Assembly: GCA_036365145.1 (NCBI GenBank)
Contig: JAEOAD010000055.1
Coordinates: 3,038,001-3,102,000, forward strand
Direction of reading: 5' to 3'
Origin: Orientallactaga sibirica
Taxonomy: Eukaryota; Chordata; Mammalia; Rodentia; Dipodidae
DNA length: 64,000 nt
The notes beneath the pieces were generated by a model. The model was not told the origin of the DNA. It saw nothing but the letters and a program-made list of their open reading frames with translations, and made no database searches. Position numbers and translations under genes: made by a program. Below, one piece after another: positions 1 through 11,688 of the stretch. Numbering within the stretch: the stretch's first letter is position 1; each line of letters starts with the position of its first letter.

Positions 1-39
1 CATAACAAAGTATTGTGTATGTGAATGGCTCAAAACACA

Positions 40-275
40 GAGGTGCTCCTGACGGCTCAGGCCTGTAATTCCAGGTACATGGGAGGCTGAGGCAGAATTG
101 CAAGTTCAAGGCCTGTCTAGTTCAAGGTCATTCTGGACAACCTGGTGAGACCCTATCTCAAAATAAAAAGTATAAAGAGGGCTGGAGATAGCTCAGTGGT
201 AGGTTATTTCATTTGCTTAGCATATATGAGGTCCTTATCCTAGACTCTCTCTGTTGTTCAGACATCTAAAACAAA
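40..275 (+). mobile_element. B1-ID composite (B4-like) SINE
   Basis: A diverged B1 body (gcctgtaattccaggtacat) is followed directly by an ID-like head (ggctggagatagctcagtgg at about 180). The B1 plus ID arrangement is that of old rodent composite SINEs. Confidence 0.65.
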
Positions 276-292
276 TCTCATTAACAACTTTG

Positions 293-435
293 GGTTGAGT
301 GTAATGGCGCACACCTTTAATCCCAGCACTCAGGAGGCAGAGGTAGGAGGATCACTGTGAGTTCAAGACCACCCTGAGATTACATAGTGAATTCCAGGTC
401 AGCCTGGACTAGAGTGAGACTCTACCTCGAAAAAC

Positions 436-466
<31 letters not shown>
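293..466 (+). mobile_element. B1 SINE (+)
   Basis: It contains cctttaatcccagcactcag and gaattccaggtcagcctgg, and ends in a long poly(A). Confidence 0.93.
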
Positions 467-471
<5 letters not shown>

Positions 472-564
472 TTGGGGCAAAATGCATTTCCTGCTTTTTC
501 CATCTCTTATAAGGGGAAATTCCTTGGAAGGCAGTAGCCCCCTTCTACACACACACACATACAT

Positions 565-649
565 ACAGTCTTAGGGTGGCCTCAAACTCATGGTGATCCT
601 ACCTCTGCCTCCCTAGTGCTGGGTTTAAAGGTGTACACCACCACCCCGG
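565..649 (-). mobile_element. B1 SINE fragment (-)
   Basis: This is the reverse complement of the 5' half of B1: gtggcctcaaactcatggtg through the ccaccaccccggc end. Confidence 0.85.
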
Positions 650-661
650 CCCCCTTCTATA

Positions 662-848
662 CTTTTAAAAATTTATTTATTTATTTAAGAGAGAGAGAGT
701 GGGCATGCCAGGATCTCCAGCCACTGCAAACAAACTCCAGATGCATATGCCACCTTATGCATCTGATTATGTGGGTCTTAGGAAATCAAATCAGGGTCCT
801 TTGGCTTTGCAGGCAGATGCCTTAACTGCTAAACCATTTCTCCAGCCC
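662..848 (-). mobile_element. DIP SINE (-)
   Basis: It has an inverted (TTTA)n/GA tail, then the DIP body, ending accatttctccagccc, which is the complement of the element's 5' head. Confidence 0.93.
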
Positions 849-1129
849 CGCCCCTTCCATCTTTAAAGCCAGTAACAGCCGGCCAAGACTTTATCCCACT
901 GTGTCACTCTAACATTGACACCTGTCTTCCTGTATCATTTAGGTGAACTCTTGTGATTACACTAGGCCTACTTAGGCAATCCACGCTATTCTCCCTGTCT
1001 CAAGACCCTTCACTTAATGACATTTGCAAGATCCCTGTGCCATATAAGATACTATATTCACAGGTTCTAGGAAGTAGGATGTGGACTCTGAGGTACTGTT
1101 CTGCCTAACATGTCCTGATATTATATTTC

Positions 1130-1490
1130 TGCATAACTTGCATATCCAATTTTTGGTGGAAACTTGTACTGTTTTCATTTTCTAGCCATAATAATAATGG
1201 TGGCATAGACCTTTAGTCCCAGCACTTGGGAGGCAGAGGTAGGAGGATTGCTGTGAGTTCAAGGCCACCCTGAGACTACATAGGCCCAAGAGTCAATCAT
1301 GAAAAAAACAAAAACAAAAACAAAAAAGTAAAAACGGTGCAATAAACATGCTTACACAAATGTCCTGCACTCCCTTCTGTTAGATATAGTCTTAAGAATG
1401 GAGTTGCTGGGTCACAGGATAAACTAGAGTTTTATAAAGTGATTGTACTAATTTATATCATTACCAGCAGTGTTTCAATTTGACTTTCTA
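1130..1490 (+). mobile_element. L1M-type LINE 3' fragment
   Basis: The text gcaataaacatgcttacaca and ggagttgctgggtcacagga are characteristic of the 3' region of old mammalian L1M elements. A B1 interrupts it. Confidence 0.7.
1196..1327 (+). mobile_element. B1 SINE (+), 5' truncated
   Basis: It starts at tggtggcatagacctttagt and ends in an A-rich (CAAAAA)n tail inside the L1M relic. The 3' body lacks part of the usual gaattccaggtcagcctgg block. Confidence 0.88.
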
Positions 1491-1639
1491 CTGACAGTCT
1501 TTATGCAAGCCTTTCACGACACCTCCAACTCAGCTTGTCCACTATGTGTTGTCAAGCTCAGTGAATGATTCCATTGTTCCCCAACATCAGAGGATGCAAT
1601 GGGGACATGCCCTAGAACCCACTCTTCCCCTTAATCATA

Positions 1640-2215
1640 CATTGTTTCATCCTCTGCCATCAGCGTGCGCATGCATCCTTCCCTCGCTGAAGGTTTTGTC
1701 ATCCCTCACCTAAATGACAGCTTCCTTCCTGGAGCCGGGGCTCCCATCCTCATCCTCCTTACCCTAATCCATCCTTCCCACTGCTGGCAATGTCGTCTTC
1801 TCTACGTTCCCTTTGCTTATAACATTAAGGAGCTGGCCCAAGTCTTTGTCTCAGTCCCTCTTCTTCAACCCATCCTCATGCAATGATACCTCTAACTTCC
1901 ACACAACTTATCTTTCTGTATTTTTACTCGAATCAACTCTTTCCCCACTTAGTGCCCACTAGTCTTCCAAGCCTCAGCTTACCATATTCTCTACCAAGCC
2001 CTTTCTTGCTAATTGTCCGACTACGTAGACTTCATGCCTCTCTCCTCTGTGCCCTATGTGATCCTGCAGGCTTTTTGCCACAGCACCTGGAACTTCTCAG
2101 CCAGCACATGTGTTTCGGCCTAGTAGACACCAGCCTCTTTAGAGCAAGGGCCACTTTGTTACCCCAGACCTGACTTACGATGGATAAAAGGATTTAGTGG
2201 ATTGAAACTGAATTG
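1640..2215 (+). mobile_element. LINE L2 3' relic
   Basis: The segment contains the diverged L2 blocks tctcctctgtgccctatg and gagcaagggccactttgtt, and a degenerate tail with ggattgaaactgaattgaa. It resembles the L2 3' end in sense orientation. Open frames inside it are not genes. Confidence 0.55.
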
Positions 2216-2818
2216 AAACAGTGTATGTTAACATGACCTGGGGGAAGTGTTGAAGGTAAAATAGTCTCTGCTTTTAATATTCTTTTTTTGTCTTTTATTT
2301 GTTCCACAATAGTACTAAAGTTCATAACAAACCAAAGCAACACCATAATTGACAAAGAAAGATGTTGAAAGCTCTCCTCTATCCTTCAGAGATTTCCATT
2401 CTTCAAGACCACTCCTGATGCTGGAGTAAATTCTATAGTCTCTTTTCTCCTTCAAAACTTACTGTTCTTTTCCATTTCCAGGTATCTCTTACTCCCCTTT
2501 ACATTCAGCTTCTGCTCACTTTTTGATTCCTTACAAACACAGGGAACAAATTTTCCCCTTTGCTGTGTAAGGTCTAAATCAGTCATTTTTTTTCTAGCTA
2601 CTTATACTTCCTAAGAGTTACCTATCTCAACATATAACATGCTTTACAAGTCTTATTTTGTACAGTACATTTCAACCTAGCTAGGTACTCAGGCTGTACT
2701 ATAATCTTAATATTATAAAGAACTCAGTATTACTCCTTCTACATAAAGAGTATAGGTTGTTTGTTATCTTTCATCTTTGCCAGAATGTATCTAGAAAGCT
2801 GCTTTGATGCATCTAAAG
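2216..2818. other. unique intronic DNA
   Basis: AT-rich sequence. I see no gene, splice-like exon or recognisable repeat in it. Confidence 0.5.
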
Positions 2819-2831
2819 AATTCTAGTAGTT

Positions 2832-2996
2832 AGCCGGGTGTGATGGCGCACGTCTTTAATCCCAGCACCCGGGAGGCAGAGGTAGGAGGGTCACCGTGAG
2901 TTTGAAGCCACCCTGAGACTACGTAGTGAGTTCCAGGTCAGCCTGGACTAGAGTGAAATCCTACCTCGAAAAACCAATAATAATAATAATAATAAT
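2832..2996 (+). mobile_element. B1 SINE (+) with TSD
   Basis: A complete B1 ending in an (ATA)n tail, flanked by the 13-bp direct repeat aattctagtagtt at about 2819 and 2997. Confidence 0.95.
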
Positions 2997-3305
2997 AATT
3001 CTAGTAGTTGACTAATATTTTGTTAACATGTCTTTGTTGGTGAAAAAATACTAAGTAAATCTAGCACCTGCAAGGTAGTTAGTTAGGAGAAAGTGGCCAA
3101 AGAATCATCTTATTCAACCATCTTATCATAAAAAGGTCCAAGGCCTTACGTAAGCTATTCTAAATGCTAATAAAATAGGCTGCAAGTACCAAAATTTAAA
3201 AGTAACACTTGGACTGGGTAAATTTCAGACATTTCTTTTCTATTTGTACAATCAAATTTCAGTATTTAGGCAGTCATCTAAGGAAGGTATTATTTTCTTT
3301 CTTTT

Positions 3306-3534
3306 AAACTTTTTTTTTTGGGAGAGACAGAGAGAGGGAGAGGAAGACAGACAGAGATGGGCGTGCCAGCAGCCTCTCAGCTGCTGCGAACAAAATCCAG
3401 ATGCGTGCGCCCCCTTGTGGTCAAGTGCAGCATTGCACCCCTTTGCATCTGGCTAAAACATGGGACCTGGAGATTGGAACCAGCGTTCTCGGGCTTAGGA
3501 GGCGCCTTAATCACTAAGCCATCTCTCTAGCACC
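3306..3534 (-). mobile_element. long DIP SINE (-) with TSD
   Basis: The long variant, containing cagcctctcagctgctgcga and the extra segment around gcagcattgcacccctttgc. It is flanked by cttttaaactttt repeats. Confidence 0.88.
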
Positions 3535-3775
3535 TTTTAAACTTTTTTATTAACAGCTTCCATAATTATAGACAATAAGGAAAAGTAGTATTTTCAGAGT
3601 CCTCTTGTCAGCACTTAGACTGACTTGTAAATTTTCACGTGTAGATATATGTCTGTTCATGTACAGAGAGAGGAAGATATTTGATTCATCAGTTGCCCAG
3701 AGTCTGACTCCAAAACTGTTATGCACTATTTCCCTACATAAGCTAAAGGGTTATTAAGAATTTAGACAGATTCTG

Positions 3776-3936
3776 GCTGAGTGTAGTGGAACATGCTTTT
3801 AATCCCAGCACTCTGGGAGGCAGAGGTAGGAGGATTGCTGTGAGTTTGAGGCCAGCCTGAGACTACATAGTGAATTCCAGGTCAGCCAGGGCTAGAGTGA
3901 GACCCTACCTCCAAAAAAAAAAAAAAAAAAAAAAAA
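3776..3936 (+). mobile_element. B1 SINE (+)
   Basis: Full B1 body (ttttaatcccagcactctgg) with a poly(A) tail. Confidence 0.93.
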
Positions 3937-4210
3937 GAATTTCAGATTCAAGTCAATTTTTTTCAAAAGCAAAACAAATACAAAGGAAACAAAACATATA
4001 TGTCATCTTAAGGGCAATAAGTTAAAAGCTAAGTACAGTCTCACATTCTTTGAATTTTCTTTTATCAAGTATAAGACAACAGAATTCCAAGATGTTATCT
4101 TCATGCTAGCATTCATTTTAGCTAATAAATTAAGGATATAAAAACATAACGAGAATGAGAACATTAGTTCCCGCACAAGCAGATAAACAAATCACTAAAG
4201 ATCCTCTTCT

Positions 4211-4352
4211 TTTTTTGTGGTTTTTCAAGGTAGGGTCTCATTCTAGCCCAGACTGACCTGAAATTCACTATGTGGTCTCAGGGTGGCCTCGAACTCACAG
4301 TGCTCCTCCTACCCCTGCCTCCCTAGTGCTGGCAAAAGGCGTGGTAGGGCGA
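4211..4352 (-). mobile_element. B1 SINE (-)
   Basis: Reverse B1: tttttcaaggtagggtctc through cctccctagtgctgg. The 5' end is slightly rearranged (gcaaaaggcgtgg). Confidence 0.9.
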
Positions 4353-4428
4353 TTCTCTAAAGTTAAGGACATAAGCACATGCACCAAGGTGCATGGATTG
4401 ATCACAGCACAACAGTCTTGCATTGTGT

Positions 4429-4639
4429 TTTTTTTTTTTTATTTGAGAGAGAGATACAGAAATAGGCAAGTAGAGAGAGAGAATGGGTGCGCCAGGGCCT
4501 ACAGCCACTGCAAACGAACTCCAGATGCATGCACCCCCTTGTACATCTGGCTTACATGGGTCCTGGGGAATTGAGCCTTGAACTGGGGTTCTTAGGCTTC
4601 ACAGGCAAGCGCTTAACCACTAAGCCATTTCTCCAGCCC
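4429..4639 (-). mobile_element. DIP SINE (-) with TSD
   Basis: Complete inverted DIP flanked by cttgcattgtgtttt on both sides (about 4417 and 4639). Confidence 0.95.
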
Positions 4640-5179
4640 TTGCATTGTGTTTTAAGGATAAAAATCTTATCATTATGAATCACAGAAAACAAGAAGACCA
4701 CTAAACTCAGAAAATAACAGCCTTCAGATGTTTTGTTCTAAAAATAGAATTTGGCAGTGCAAAAGCTGACATTTTCTTTTTTGAGAGGACGGTCTGGTAA
4801 ACAAAAACCTATGAATTTGGAGGCTAAGGGTTACTTATGTGTCTACGTGCAGTCAATTGCGCAAATGGTCACCCAGGATGGGCTTACAGGCTACTAAATG
4901 ACAATAACTACAAAGTGCTGGATATCAGGGATAAAAAGAAAAACAGAACAAGCAGGAATATTTACCTTTCATGTAATTAGAGTAATACTTAAAACTTGAG
5001 GTAGAAATATTTGTATCAGTTTGCAAATAAAAATTAAAAAATCTTAAGTACATTATTCTGTTCTCATTAAATTATCTCACAAACTACTGACTAGCAAATG
5101 CTAAATTGTAGTCAGCCTGAATTTAAGGTAACAAAACAGAAATCCAAAGCATTGCCTATTACTCATGTCTTTTCTCTTT
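4640..5179. other. unique intronic DNA
   Basis: AT-rich, with no gene or confident repeat seen. Confidence 0.45.
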
Positions 5180-5402
5180 TTAAATTTTATGTATTTATTT
5201 GAGAGAGAAAGAGAGACAGAGAGAGAGAGAGAGGCAGATAGAGAGAAAAAGAATGAGAGTTCCAGGGCCTCTAGCCACTGCAAACGAACTCTAGACGCAT
5301 GCACCACCTTGTCCATCTGGCTTATGTAGGTACTGGGAAATCGAACCTGGGTCCTTTGGCTTTGTAGGCAAGCACCTGAACACTAAGCCGTCTCTCCAGC
5401 CC
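5180..5402 (-). mobile_element. DIP SINE (-)
   Basis: It has an inverted (GA)n-rich tail, then ccactgcaaacgaactctag, and ends gtctctccagccc. Confidence 0.94.
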
Positions 5403-5625
5403 TTTTTTTTTTTTCTGAGACAGGTTATATCAGAACTAGACAGGTTATATCAGGCTAGTCTCAAACTTGCTATGTAGCCAATAACCTTGAACAGAAGTGA
5501 TTCTCCTGCTTCTACCTCCAAGTGCTGAGATTGCAGGCCTGTGCCACCACACCACAGTGCTGGGGATGCAGGCTTTGTGCATGCTGGGGCAAGTGCTCTA
5601 CCAAGCTACAGCCGTAGCCCACATT
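5403..5625 (-). mobile_element. old B1-ID composite SINE (-)
   Basis: Diverged inverted B1 (tctcaaacttgctatgtagc, ggcctgtgccaccacac) followed by an ID-like segment (caagtgctctaccaagc). An internal direct repeat, gacaggttatatcag, occurs twice near 5422. Confidence 0.6.
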
Positions 5626-6229
5626 CTAAGGTGCAAATTAAAAGTTTCAATTTTAAAATCATCAAATTCACATACATTCCATAAGAGAAACAAAAGCAAG
5701 TGAGGAAAAAAAAAACTTGTTAGGGCTAATCTTGAACACAGTCAATTGTGCTATGAGCTAAATAACTAAAAATGACTAGATTTCAATGCAGAATAAGGAT
5801 GCTTCTGCTTAGTACGAGTTCAAGAAAATAACCAAATCTGGGAAACAACTGTGGCAAAGTAAAAGAAGCTCTATCACCTTCTAACGGTGTATCCATACTT
5901 ATGTTTACTATAAATCATGCACCATGGCCCTACAATACTTCCATATACTGAAAAAGAAAAGCTTCAAAAAGCTATTCAACCCTTTAAATATTTTCATTCC
6001 TAATCCCTCAATATTTGTAGCACTAAAATGCAAAACACAATTTTCTTATAATCTCAAATATGTTCAACTTTTTAAAAACCTTTTAAAGTTAATATATATA
6101 CTTTCAACCCCCCTTTCAATATTCTTGAAACCTAATGGTACATGAGAGGCCCGAGAGGACCATAGGGGTCCTAAGCTCCACCCAAGAAGTAAATCTGTTC
6201 CAGCAGGGCTAAAATAAAGAGAAGCAGGA

Positions 6230-6352
6230 GGGGGGATGGGGCGGGCATGCCTTTAATTCCAGCATTTAGGAGGCAGAGGTAGGAGAATCACTGTGAGTTT
6301 GAGGCCAGCATGAGACTACATAGTGAATTCCAGGTTAAGCTAGAGTGAAGAA
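6230..6352 (+). mobile_element. B1 SINE (+), 3' shortened
   Basis: B1 body from ggggcgggcatgcctttaat to gctagagtgaag. The poly(A) tail is replaced by a short GAAAGA tract. Confidence 0.88.
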
Positions 6353-6427
6353 AGAAAGAGACAAATGTACGTGAGGGTTCTAGTTTTCTGATAAGCACAT
6401 GTCAACTACTGTGATGATAATTTTTTA

Positions 6428-6755
6428 TGTGTGTGTGTATGCATGTTCTCTATGTGTGTGGATGCACTTGTATGTGTGGGTACACATGTATGAGTGTGTG
6501 TATGGAGGCCAGAGGATGGGTGTCCTACTTAAACGTTACCCACCCTAAACTTTGAGACAGGGCCTCTTACTGAACCTAGAGTCCACCGATTTGGCTAGTG
6601 TAGGTGGCCAGTGAACCCTAGGGATTCCCTGTTTCCGCCTCCCCAGTGCTGAGATTCATTCCAGGCATGCACCACCATGGCCAGGCTTTTACATGAGTCT
6701 GGCCCTCATGAATGTCTAGCAAGTGTTTTACTCACTCAGTCCCTGTGATGATAAC
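6428..6755 (-). mobile_element. B4/RSINE1-type SINE (-)
   Basis: An alternating TG-rich leader, then gaggccagaggatgggtgtc, a diverged inverted B1 (tgagacagggcctcttact, gcatgcaccaccatggccag) and an inverted ID-like end. This is the layout of the old rodent B4 family. Confidence 0.65.
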
Positions 6756-6927
6756 TTCTAACAGTGAAATTAGCTTCTTAAGGGAACATCCAGACAACTA
6801 TTGTTTTGCATGTTCAGGCTCATCCTGAAGTTACCTTCATTCAACAAGAATTAGAAGCTCACCTGTCTGACACAGCTCATGAAGCCAGAGCTACATTGGA
6901 GGCAGTACACCTAACAAAATGCAGTCT

Positions 6928-7087
6928 AGCCAGGTGTGGTAGTGCATGCCTTTAATCCCAGCACTGGGAGGCAGAGGTAGGAGGACTGCTGTGAGGTCCA
7001 GGCCACCCTGAGAATACAGAGTGAATTCCAGGTCAGCCTTGGATACAATGAGACTCTACCTCGAAAAACAAAAACAAAAACAAAAGC
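6928..7087 (+). mobile_element. B1 SINE (+)
   Basis: Contains gcctttaatcccagcactgg and a (CAAAAA)n tail. A second B1 follows it directly. Confidence 0.93.
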
Positions 7088-7245
7088 ACATGCTGGGGGT
7101 GGTGGTGCTCGCCTTTAATCCCAGAGGCAGAGGTAGGAAGATCTCTGTAAATTCGAGGCCACCCTGAAAATACATAGTGAATTCCAGGTCAGCCTTGGGC
7201 TAGAGTGGGACTCTACCTTGAAAAACCAAAAAATAAAAATAAAGA
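7088..7245 (+). mobile_element. B1 SINE (+)
   Basis: A second B1, head to tail after the first, lacking the cactcgggag part of the body. Confidence 0.92.
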
Positions 7246-7249
7246 ACAG

Positions 7250-7985
7250 TTTCTCTCAGTTTTCTGCCCTCCCCTATCATTCCCCATCTTTCTCATAGAC
7301 AGAAAGTTTTATAGGAGAATATTACCAGAGATTTAAGGAACAGCCTTTCTTATGCAAATTCTTCTACACAACTTTAAAGAAAAGGAATCTGCCCATCTAA
7401 CTTTATAACCTTGATCTCAAGACCAATATAAACAAGGAGCCATTGTAGACTAATTTCACTCAAAAACATGAAGGCCAACATTTTAAATAGAAAAGAGTGT
7501 GCCAAATTCAACACACACACAGACACACACACACATTTTTTAATCTAAGCAATGTTTATCCCAAGGTTTTAACTATGTTTCATATCAGAAAGAAATCTAT
7601 GAACACCCATACAATCACTTCAGTTGATGTAGAAAAATTAGTCAACACAATTCAACAGCCTTCCACACTTTTAGAAATGTCTAGCAAAGTAAGAGAAAGA
7701 GTCCTAAAAACAAAGCAAACCTCATACTGACTGATCAACTTTAGAAACAGCCCCATGTCCCCATACAAAGATGTCTGTTGTCACATGTTATGCCAAACTA
7801 CACTGCATGCTGTAAGCAATGCAGAAACATAACAAAAACAAGACATAAATACTGGAAAGCAAGACAACAAATTACTATGTGCTGAAAATATACATTATCT
7901 CCACAGACAGTTTGCCTACAGTCAAAACTAATTAGAGAGCACACAAGGTTTTTGAATATAAGATGCACTTATAAAAATAAATGCA
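7250..7985 (+). mobile_element. decayed L1 ORF2 fragment
   Basis: Several blocks resemble the L1 reverse-transcriptase region in sense orientation: gaaggccaacattttaaat, the (T/A)GATG(T/C)AGAAAAA block near 7627, and catactgactgatcaac. A CA microsatellite at 7508-7534 interrupts it. The frame is destroyed by many stops. Confidence 0.5.
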
Positions 7986-7986
7986 G

Positions 7987-8190
7987 GGCTGGAGAGATGG
8001 CTTGGTGGTTAAGGCGCCTGCCTGCTAAGCCCAAGAACCTGGTTCCAATCTCCAGGTCCCACGTTTAGTCATATGCAAAGTGACGCAAGGGCGCAATACA
8101 TCTGGATTTCGTTGGCAGCAGCTGAGAGGCTGCTGGTGCGCCCATCTCTCTGTCTTCCTCTCCCTCTCTCTCTCTCCAAAATAAATGAAA

Positions 8191-8221
<31 letters not shown>

Positions 8222-8224
8222 ATG
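7987..8224 (+). mobile_element. long DIP SINE (+)
   Basis: The long variant: agggctggagagatggcttg, cagcagctgagaggctgctg, and an (AAAT)n tail at 8180-8222. Flanked by aaataaatgca. Confidence 0.92.
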
Positions 8225-8296
8225 CATCTGAGTAAAAATAAATTAGAAAATACAATCAAATAAGCCCTTCACAAAAAGAACAATAATGAAAAGATA

Positions 8297-8525
8297 GGGC
8301 TGGAGAGATGACTTAGGGGTTAAGGCGCCTGCCTCCTAAGCCTAAGAACACTGGTTGCAATCTCCAGCGGTTCCAATCTCCAGGTCCCACATTTAGCCAG
8401 ATGCAAAGTGACGCAAGGGCGCAGCGCACACATCTGGATTTCGTTCACAGCAGCTGAGACACTGCTGCGGCGCCCATCTGTCTTCCTCTCTGTCTCTCTG
8501 TCTGTGTCTCTCTCCAAAAAAAATA
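8297..8525 (+). mobile_element. long DIP SINE (+) with TSD
   Basis: The long variant with an internal 16-bp duplication of the ggttgcaatctccag block near 8350. Flanked by aaaagatag. Confidence 0.92.
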
Positions 8526-8712
8526 ATGAAAAATGAAAAGTTAAAAAAAAAAAGATAGCTCAGAACAAAAGAAAATGTGGCACTCACTGGAACTAATGAA
8601 ACAGAACAAAGAGCCTGGACATGACAGCCAAGCATCCGAGCATATGTGACCTTTATATGCTAGAGGAGACATTATAAATTAGTGGGGAAAGAGTAAACCT
8701 TAAAGAGGGTAT

Positions 8713-8857
8713 GGAGCCGGGCCTGGTGGAGAACACCTTTAATCCCAGCACTGGGGAGGCAGAGGTAGGAGGATCGCCGTGAGTTCAAGGCCAGCCCGAG
8801 ACTACACAGTGAATTCCAGGTCAGCCTGAGCTAGAGAGAAACCCTGCCTCGAAAAAC

Positions 8858-8886
<29 letters not shown>
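8713..8886 (+). mobile_element. B1 SINE (+) with TSD
   Basis: Complete B1 with a poly(A) of about 34 bases, flanked by aaagagggtatgg (8700 and 8887). Confidence 0.96.
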
Positions 8887-8893
<7 letters not shown>

Positions 8894-9008
8894 GTATGGG
8901 CTAATGACTTTTCATATGGAGAGGGGATTTGATCCATCTCATTCTATGCATTAAGATAAAATCTAATTAGGCTATTACAGACTTAACTCTTAAAAATTAT
9001 ATATAATT

Positions 9009-9240
9009 GGGGCTAGAGAGATGGCTCAGCAGTTAAAGGTGCTTGTCTGTAAAGCCTGAAAGCCTTTTGAAAGCCTGGGTTTGATTCCCCAGTACCCACA
9101 TAAAGCCAGGTGCACAAAGTGGTGCGCGCATCTGGAGTTCATTTGCATTGACTACAGGCCCTGGTGCACTCATACCCTCTCTCCTTCTGTCTGCCTGCCT
9201 CTTTCTCTCTCTCAAATAAATAAAAGTATTTAAAAACATT
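9009..9240 (+). mobile_element. DIP SINE (+)
   Basis: Starts ggggctagagagatggctca, with a CT-rich 3' part and an AAATAAATAAA tail. Confidence 0.93.
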
Positions 9241-9569
9241 ACATATGATTATTTTATATGTGATTTTTATGGAAGAAAATAATAAAATATATGTGAAGAA
9301 CATAAACAACTTGAATAAAAAGCAAAGCAAGTTTCACATGCTGGTGCATGGGCGGCTCATCCCTTAGAGGGGCAGTAGTGTTTCCCAAGGAAAACCTTCA
9401 CTCTAACTTTATCAAGATGATCTAGCATGCCTAGTATAGAGTTTGGGGGGTTCCACTTTCAACCTGCCAAATAGCAGGACACGGTCCAGGAATCTAAATC
9501 TTGGAAGAGTTCTGGAGCCCCTTTGGAAGAAGGTCATAACCCAGTTGCCCATTAGAATCACCTGAGAGC

Positions 9570-9684
9570 AGCACACAGTGGCACAAGCATCTGGAGTTAG
9601 TTTGCAGTGGTTGGAAGCCATGGTGTGCCCTCCTCCCCTGCTCTCTCTTTCTCTCTCTCATAAATAAATAAATAAATACTTTTT
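9570..9684 (+). mobile_element. DIP SINE (+), 5' truncated
   Basis: Only the 3' half (cacagtggcacaagcatctg through ctctctcataaataaataaa) is present. It is inserted next to cccattagaatcacctg, an old MER5-like end. Confidence 0.88.
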
Positions 9685-9786
9685 TAAAAAAAGAATCCTA
9701 TGGAGACGATGGTCATAGACTCCAGAGAGAAGCTCCCACTAGTCTTTGGTCAAAAAGAGTTGCCACCCCCATCAAAAATCTCTCTT

Positions 9787-9995
9787 TTTTTTTAAAAAAA
9801 TTTTTATTTATTTATTTATTTGAGAAAGAGGGAGAGAGAGAGAATGAGTACACCAGGGCCTCCAGCCACTGCAAATGAACTCCAAATACATGTGCCCCCT
9901 TGTGCATCTGGCTTATGTGGGTCCTGGAGAGTCAAACTGGGATCCTTTGGCTTTGCAGGCAAACGCCTTAACTGCTAAGCTATCTCTCCAGCCCC
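9787..9995 (-). mobile_element. DIP SINE (-)
   Basis: Full inverted DIP from the T/A-rich tail to atctctccagccc. Confidence 0.94.
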
Positions 9996-10134
9996 CAAAT
10001 GTCTCTTAATTAACTATTTTTACCCCTTTAATCCATGCTGTTCTCACTCTTAGTTGGAGAATCTGTTTTCTCTTTTACAGAAGGCAGCAAAAACTCGAGA
10101 GAGCCACAATCCATCAACATGACAAGAAAACATA

Positions 10135-10600
10135 GCTGACTCTCTGTCATGAGATGAGCCACCTCTTGCGCATCAGCCAGGGTCCAGGTGACACCACAGA
10201 AGAAATGGTGAGCTCTCTCATGGTGAGCCTAACAACCTGTGCCAGGGAGATGGCAACAGACACTGAGGACACTCAAAATGTACCAAAGCAGAAATCCAGA
10301 AACTGCTGAGAGCTTAACACTCAAGTAGACTTATAACATATCCACCAAGGCTTAGGGAACATTGTGGAAGAGGGGAGGAAAGATTGTAAGAGCCACAGGG
10401 TGGGAAGGAGTCTCCAGAGGCATTACCCCCCACATAGTGACTGACTGCTGCATTCATAACCCATAACCCCATGGTGAGGAGGACCCTCAGTGGAATGGGG
10501 GTGGGGAGGAGAGGATAGAATAGGATAAAGTGAGGGGAATGGGAAGAACATAAGATCTGTCCACACAACAAAGTTTCCAATTAATAAAAATGAAAATGAA
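10135..10600 (+). mobile_element. L1 3' UTR fragment (+)
   Basis: A purine-rich sequence with the same plan as three other segments of this window: gaagagggg, then taagagccacagg, a G-rich block, then an (AATAAAAAT)n tail. This is the 3' UTR layout of rodent L1 elements. The antisense open frame is not a gene. Confidence 0.75.
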
Positions 10601-10624
10601 AAAAGAGTAGTTTTAAAACATTCA

Positions 10625-10835
10625 GATGGGGCTGCAGAGACGGCTTAGTGGTTAAGACATTTGACTGTGAAGCCTAAGGACCCAGGTTCAATTCCTTAGA
10701 ACCCATGTAAGCCAGATGTACAAGGTGGCACATGTGTCGTGAGTTCGTTTCTAGTGGCTGGAGGTCCTGGCATGCCCATTCTCATTCTCTCTCTCTGCCT
10801 TTTTCAAATAAATAAATAAAAAGAAAATACTTTTA
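10625..10835 (+). mobile_element. DIP SINE (+)
   Basis: Starts tggggctgcagagacggctt and ends in (AAAT)n. Confidence 0.93.
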
Positions 10836-10849
10836 AAAATTCAGATGTC

Positions 10850-10965
10850 CATGCTACATCCCAGACCTACTGTATCAGAGTTTCTGGGTGGAACACCTAA
10901 GCATCAGCATTTCTTAAAATTCTGCTATGCACCAGGGCTGAGGCCCCTACCCTGGACAAAGGCAC
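10850..10965 (+). mobile_element. MER5-like hAT relic
   Basis: It contains cagacctactgtatcagagt, ttctgggtggaacacctaag and catcagcatttcttaaa. These resemble the human MER5A/B consensus (hAT-Charlie non-autonomous elements) as I remember it. Confidence 0.6.
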
Positions 10966-11071
10966 GTGCAGAGTGGGGCCTGTGGGGCTCTCTGCCTTTC
11001 CCTAAGTGAACATTTTCTTCTGTAAAATCTGTAGGATTCGGACTCTATCCCAGTTTCTTAAAAAAAAAAAA

Positions 11072-11362
11072 GACAAGAGGGCTGAGGTAATAGCAAACCA
11101 GAGGACCTGTGCTTGACCTCCAGTATCCACATAAATGCTGGACATAGTGGCACATGCCTGTAATTGTGGCACTGGAGAGGCAGAGCCAGGCAGGCCCCTG
11201 GGGCTCCCTGATCAGTGACACTAGCCTAATAGGTGAGCTCCAGTGCAGGGAGTGACTCAGTATCAAAGAAGTGGAAGTTGTTCCTGAGAAAAGGCACCTG
11301 GGCTTGTCTCTGGCCTCCACACGAATGTGCACACATGAACATGTACATGAAAAAGAAAAGTC
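11072..11362 (+). mobile_element. B4-type SINE (+)
   Basis: An ID-like head (gagggctgaggtaatagcaa), a B1-like middle (ggcacatgcctgtaattg), then a 3' part with ggcctccacacgaatgtgca. Confidence 0.65.
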
Positions 11363-11688
11363 GTGACTTCCTTATGTAGGATTAGAACTCAATCATTTGG
11401 TACCCCACTGGCATAGCAGGGCTGGTGGCCATTTTATATGATAAATTCAACTAAATGAAATAACTCAATACGTAATTGAATAAAATTTTCACCATGCCCT
11501 AAAAAATTGCATAGGACCAATACAGCACCAGGTACGTTAGTCGTTGAGACATACAAAAATGAAGAAAATACAACCCTTCTCTTCAAGTGTTCATGATCTG
11601 AGGAGATACAGAAGGGCATATTTGGGAAGTAAGCAGACAGTAAAAAGAGTTCAGATAATAAAATGAGACTTGAAAAAAAAATTAATTC

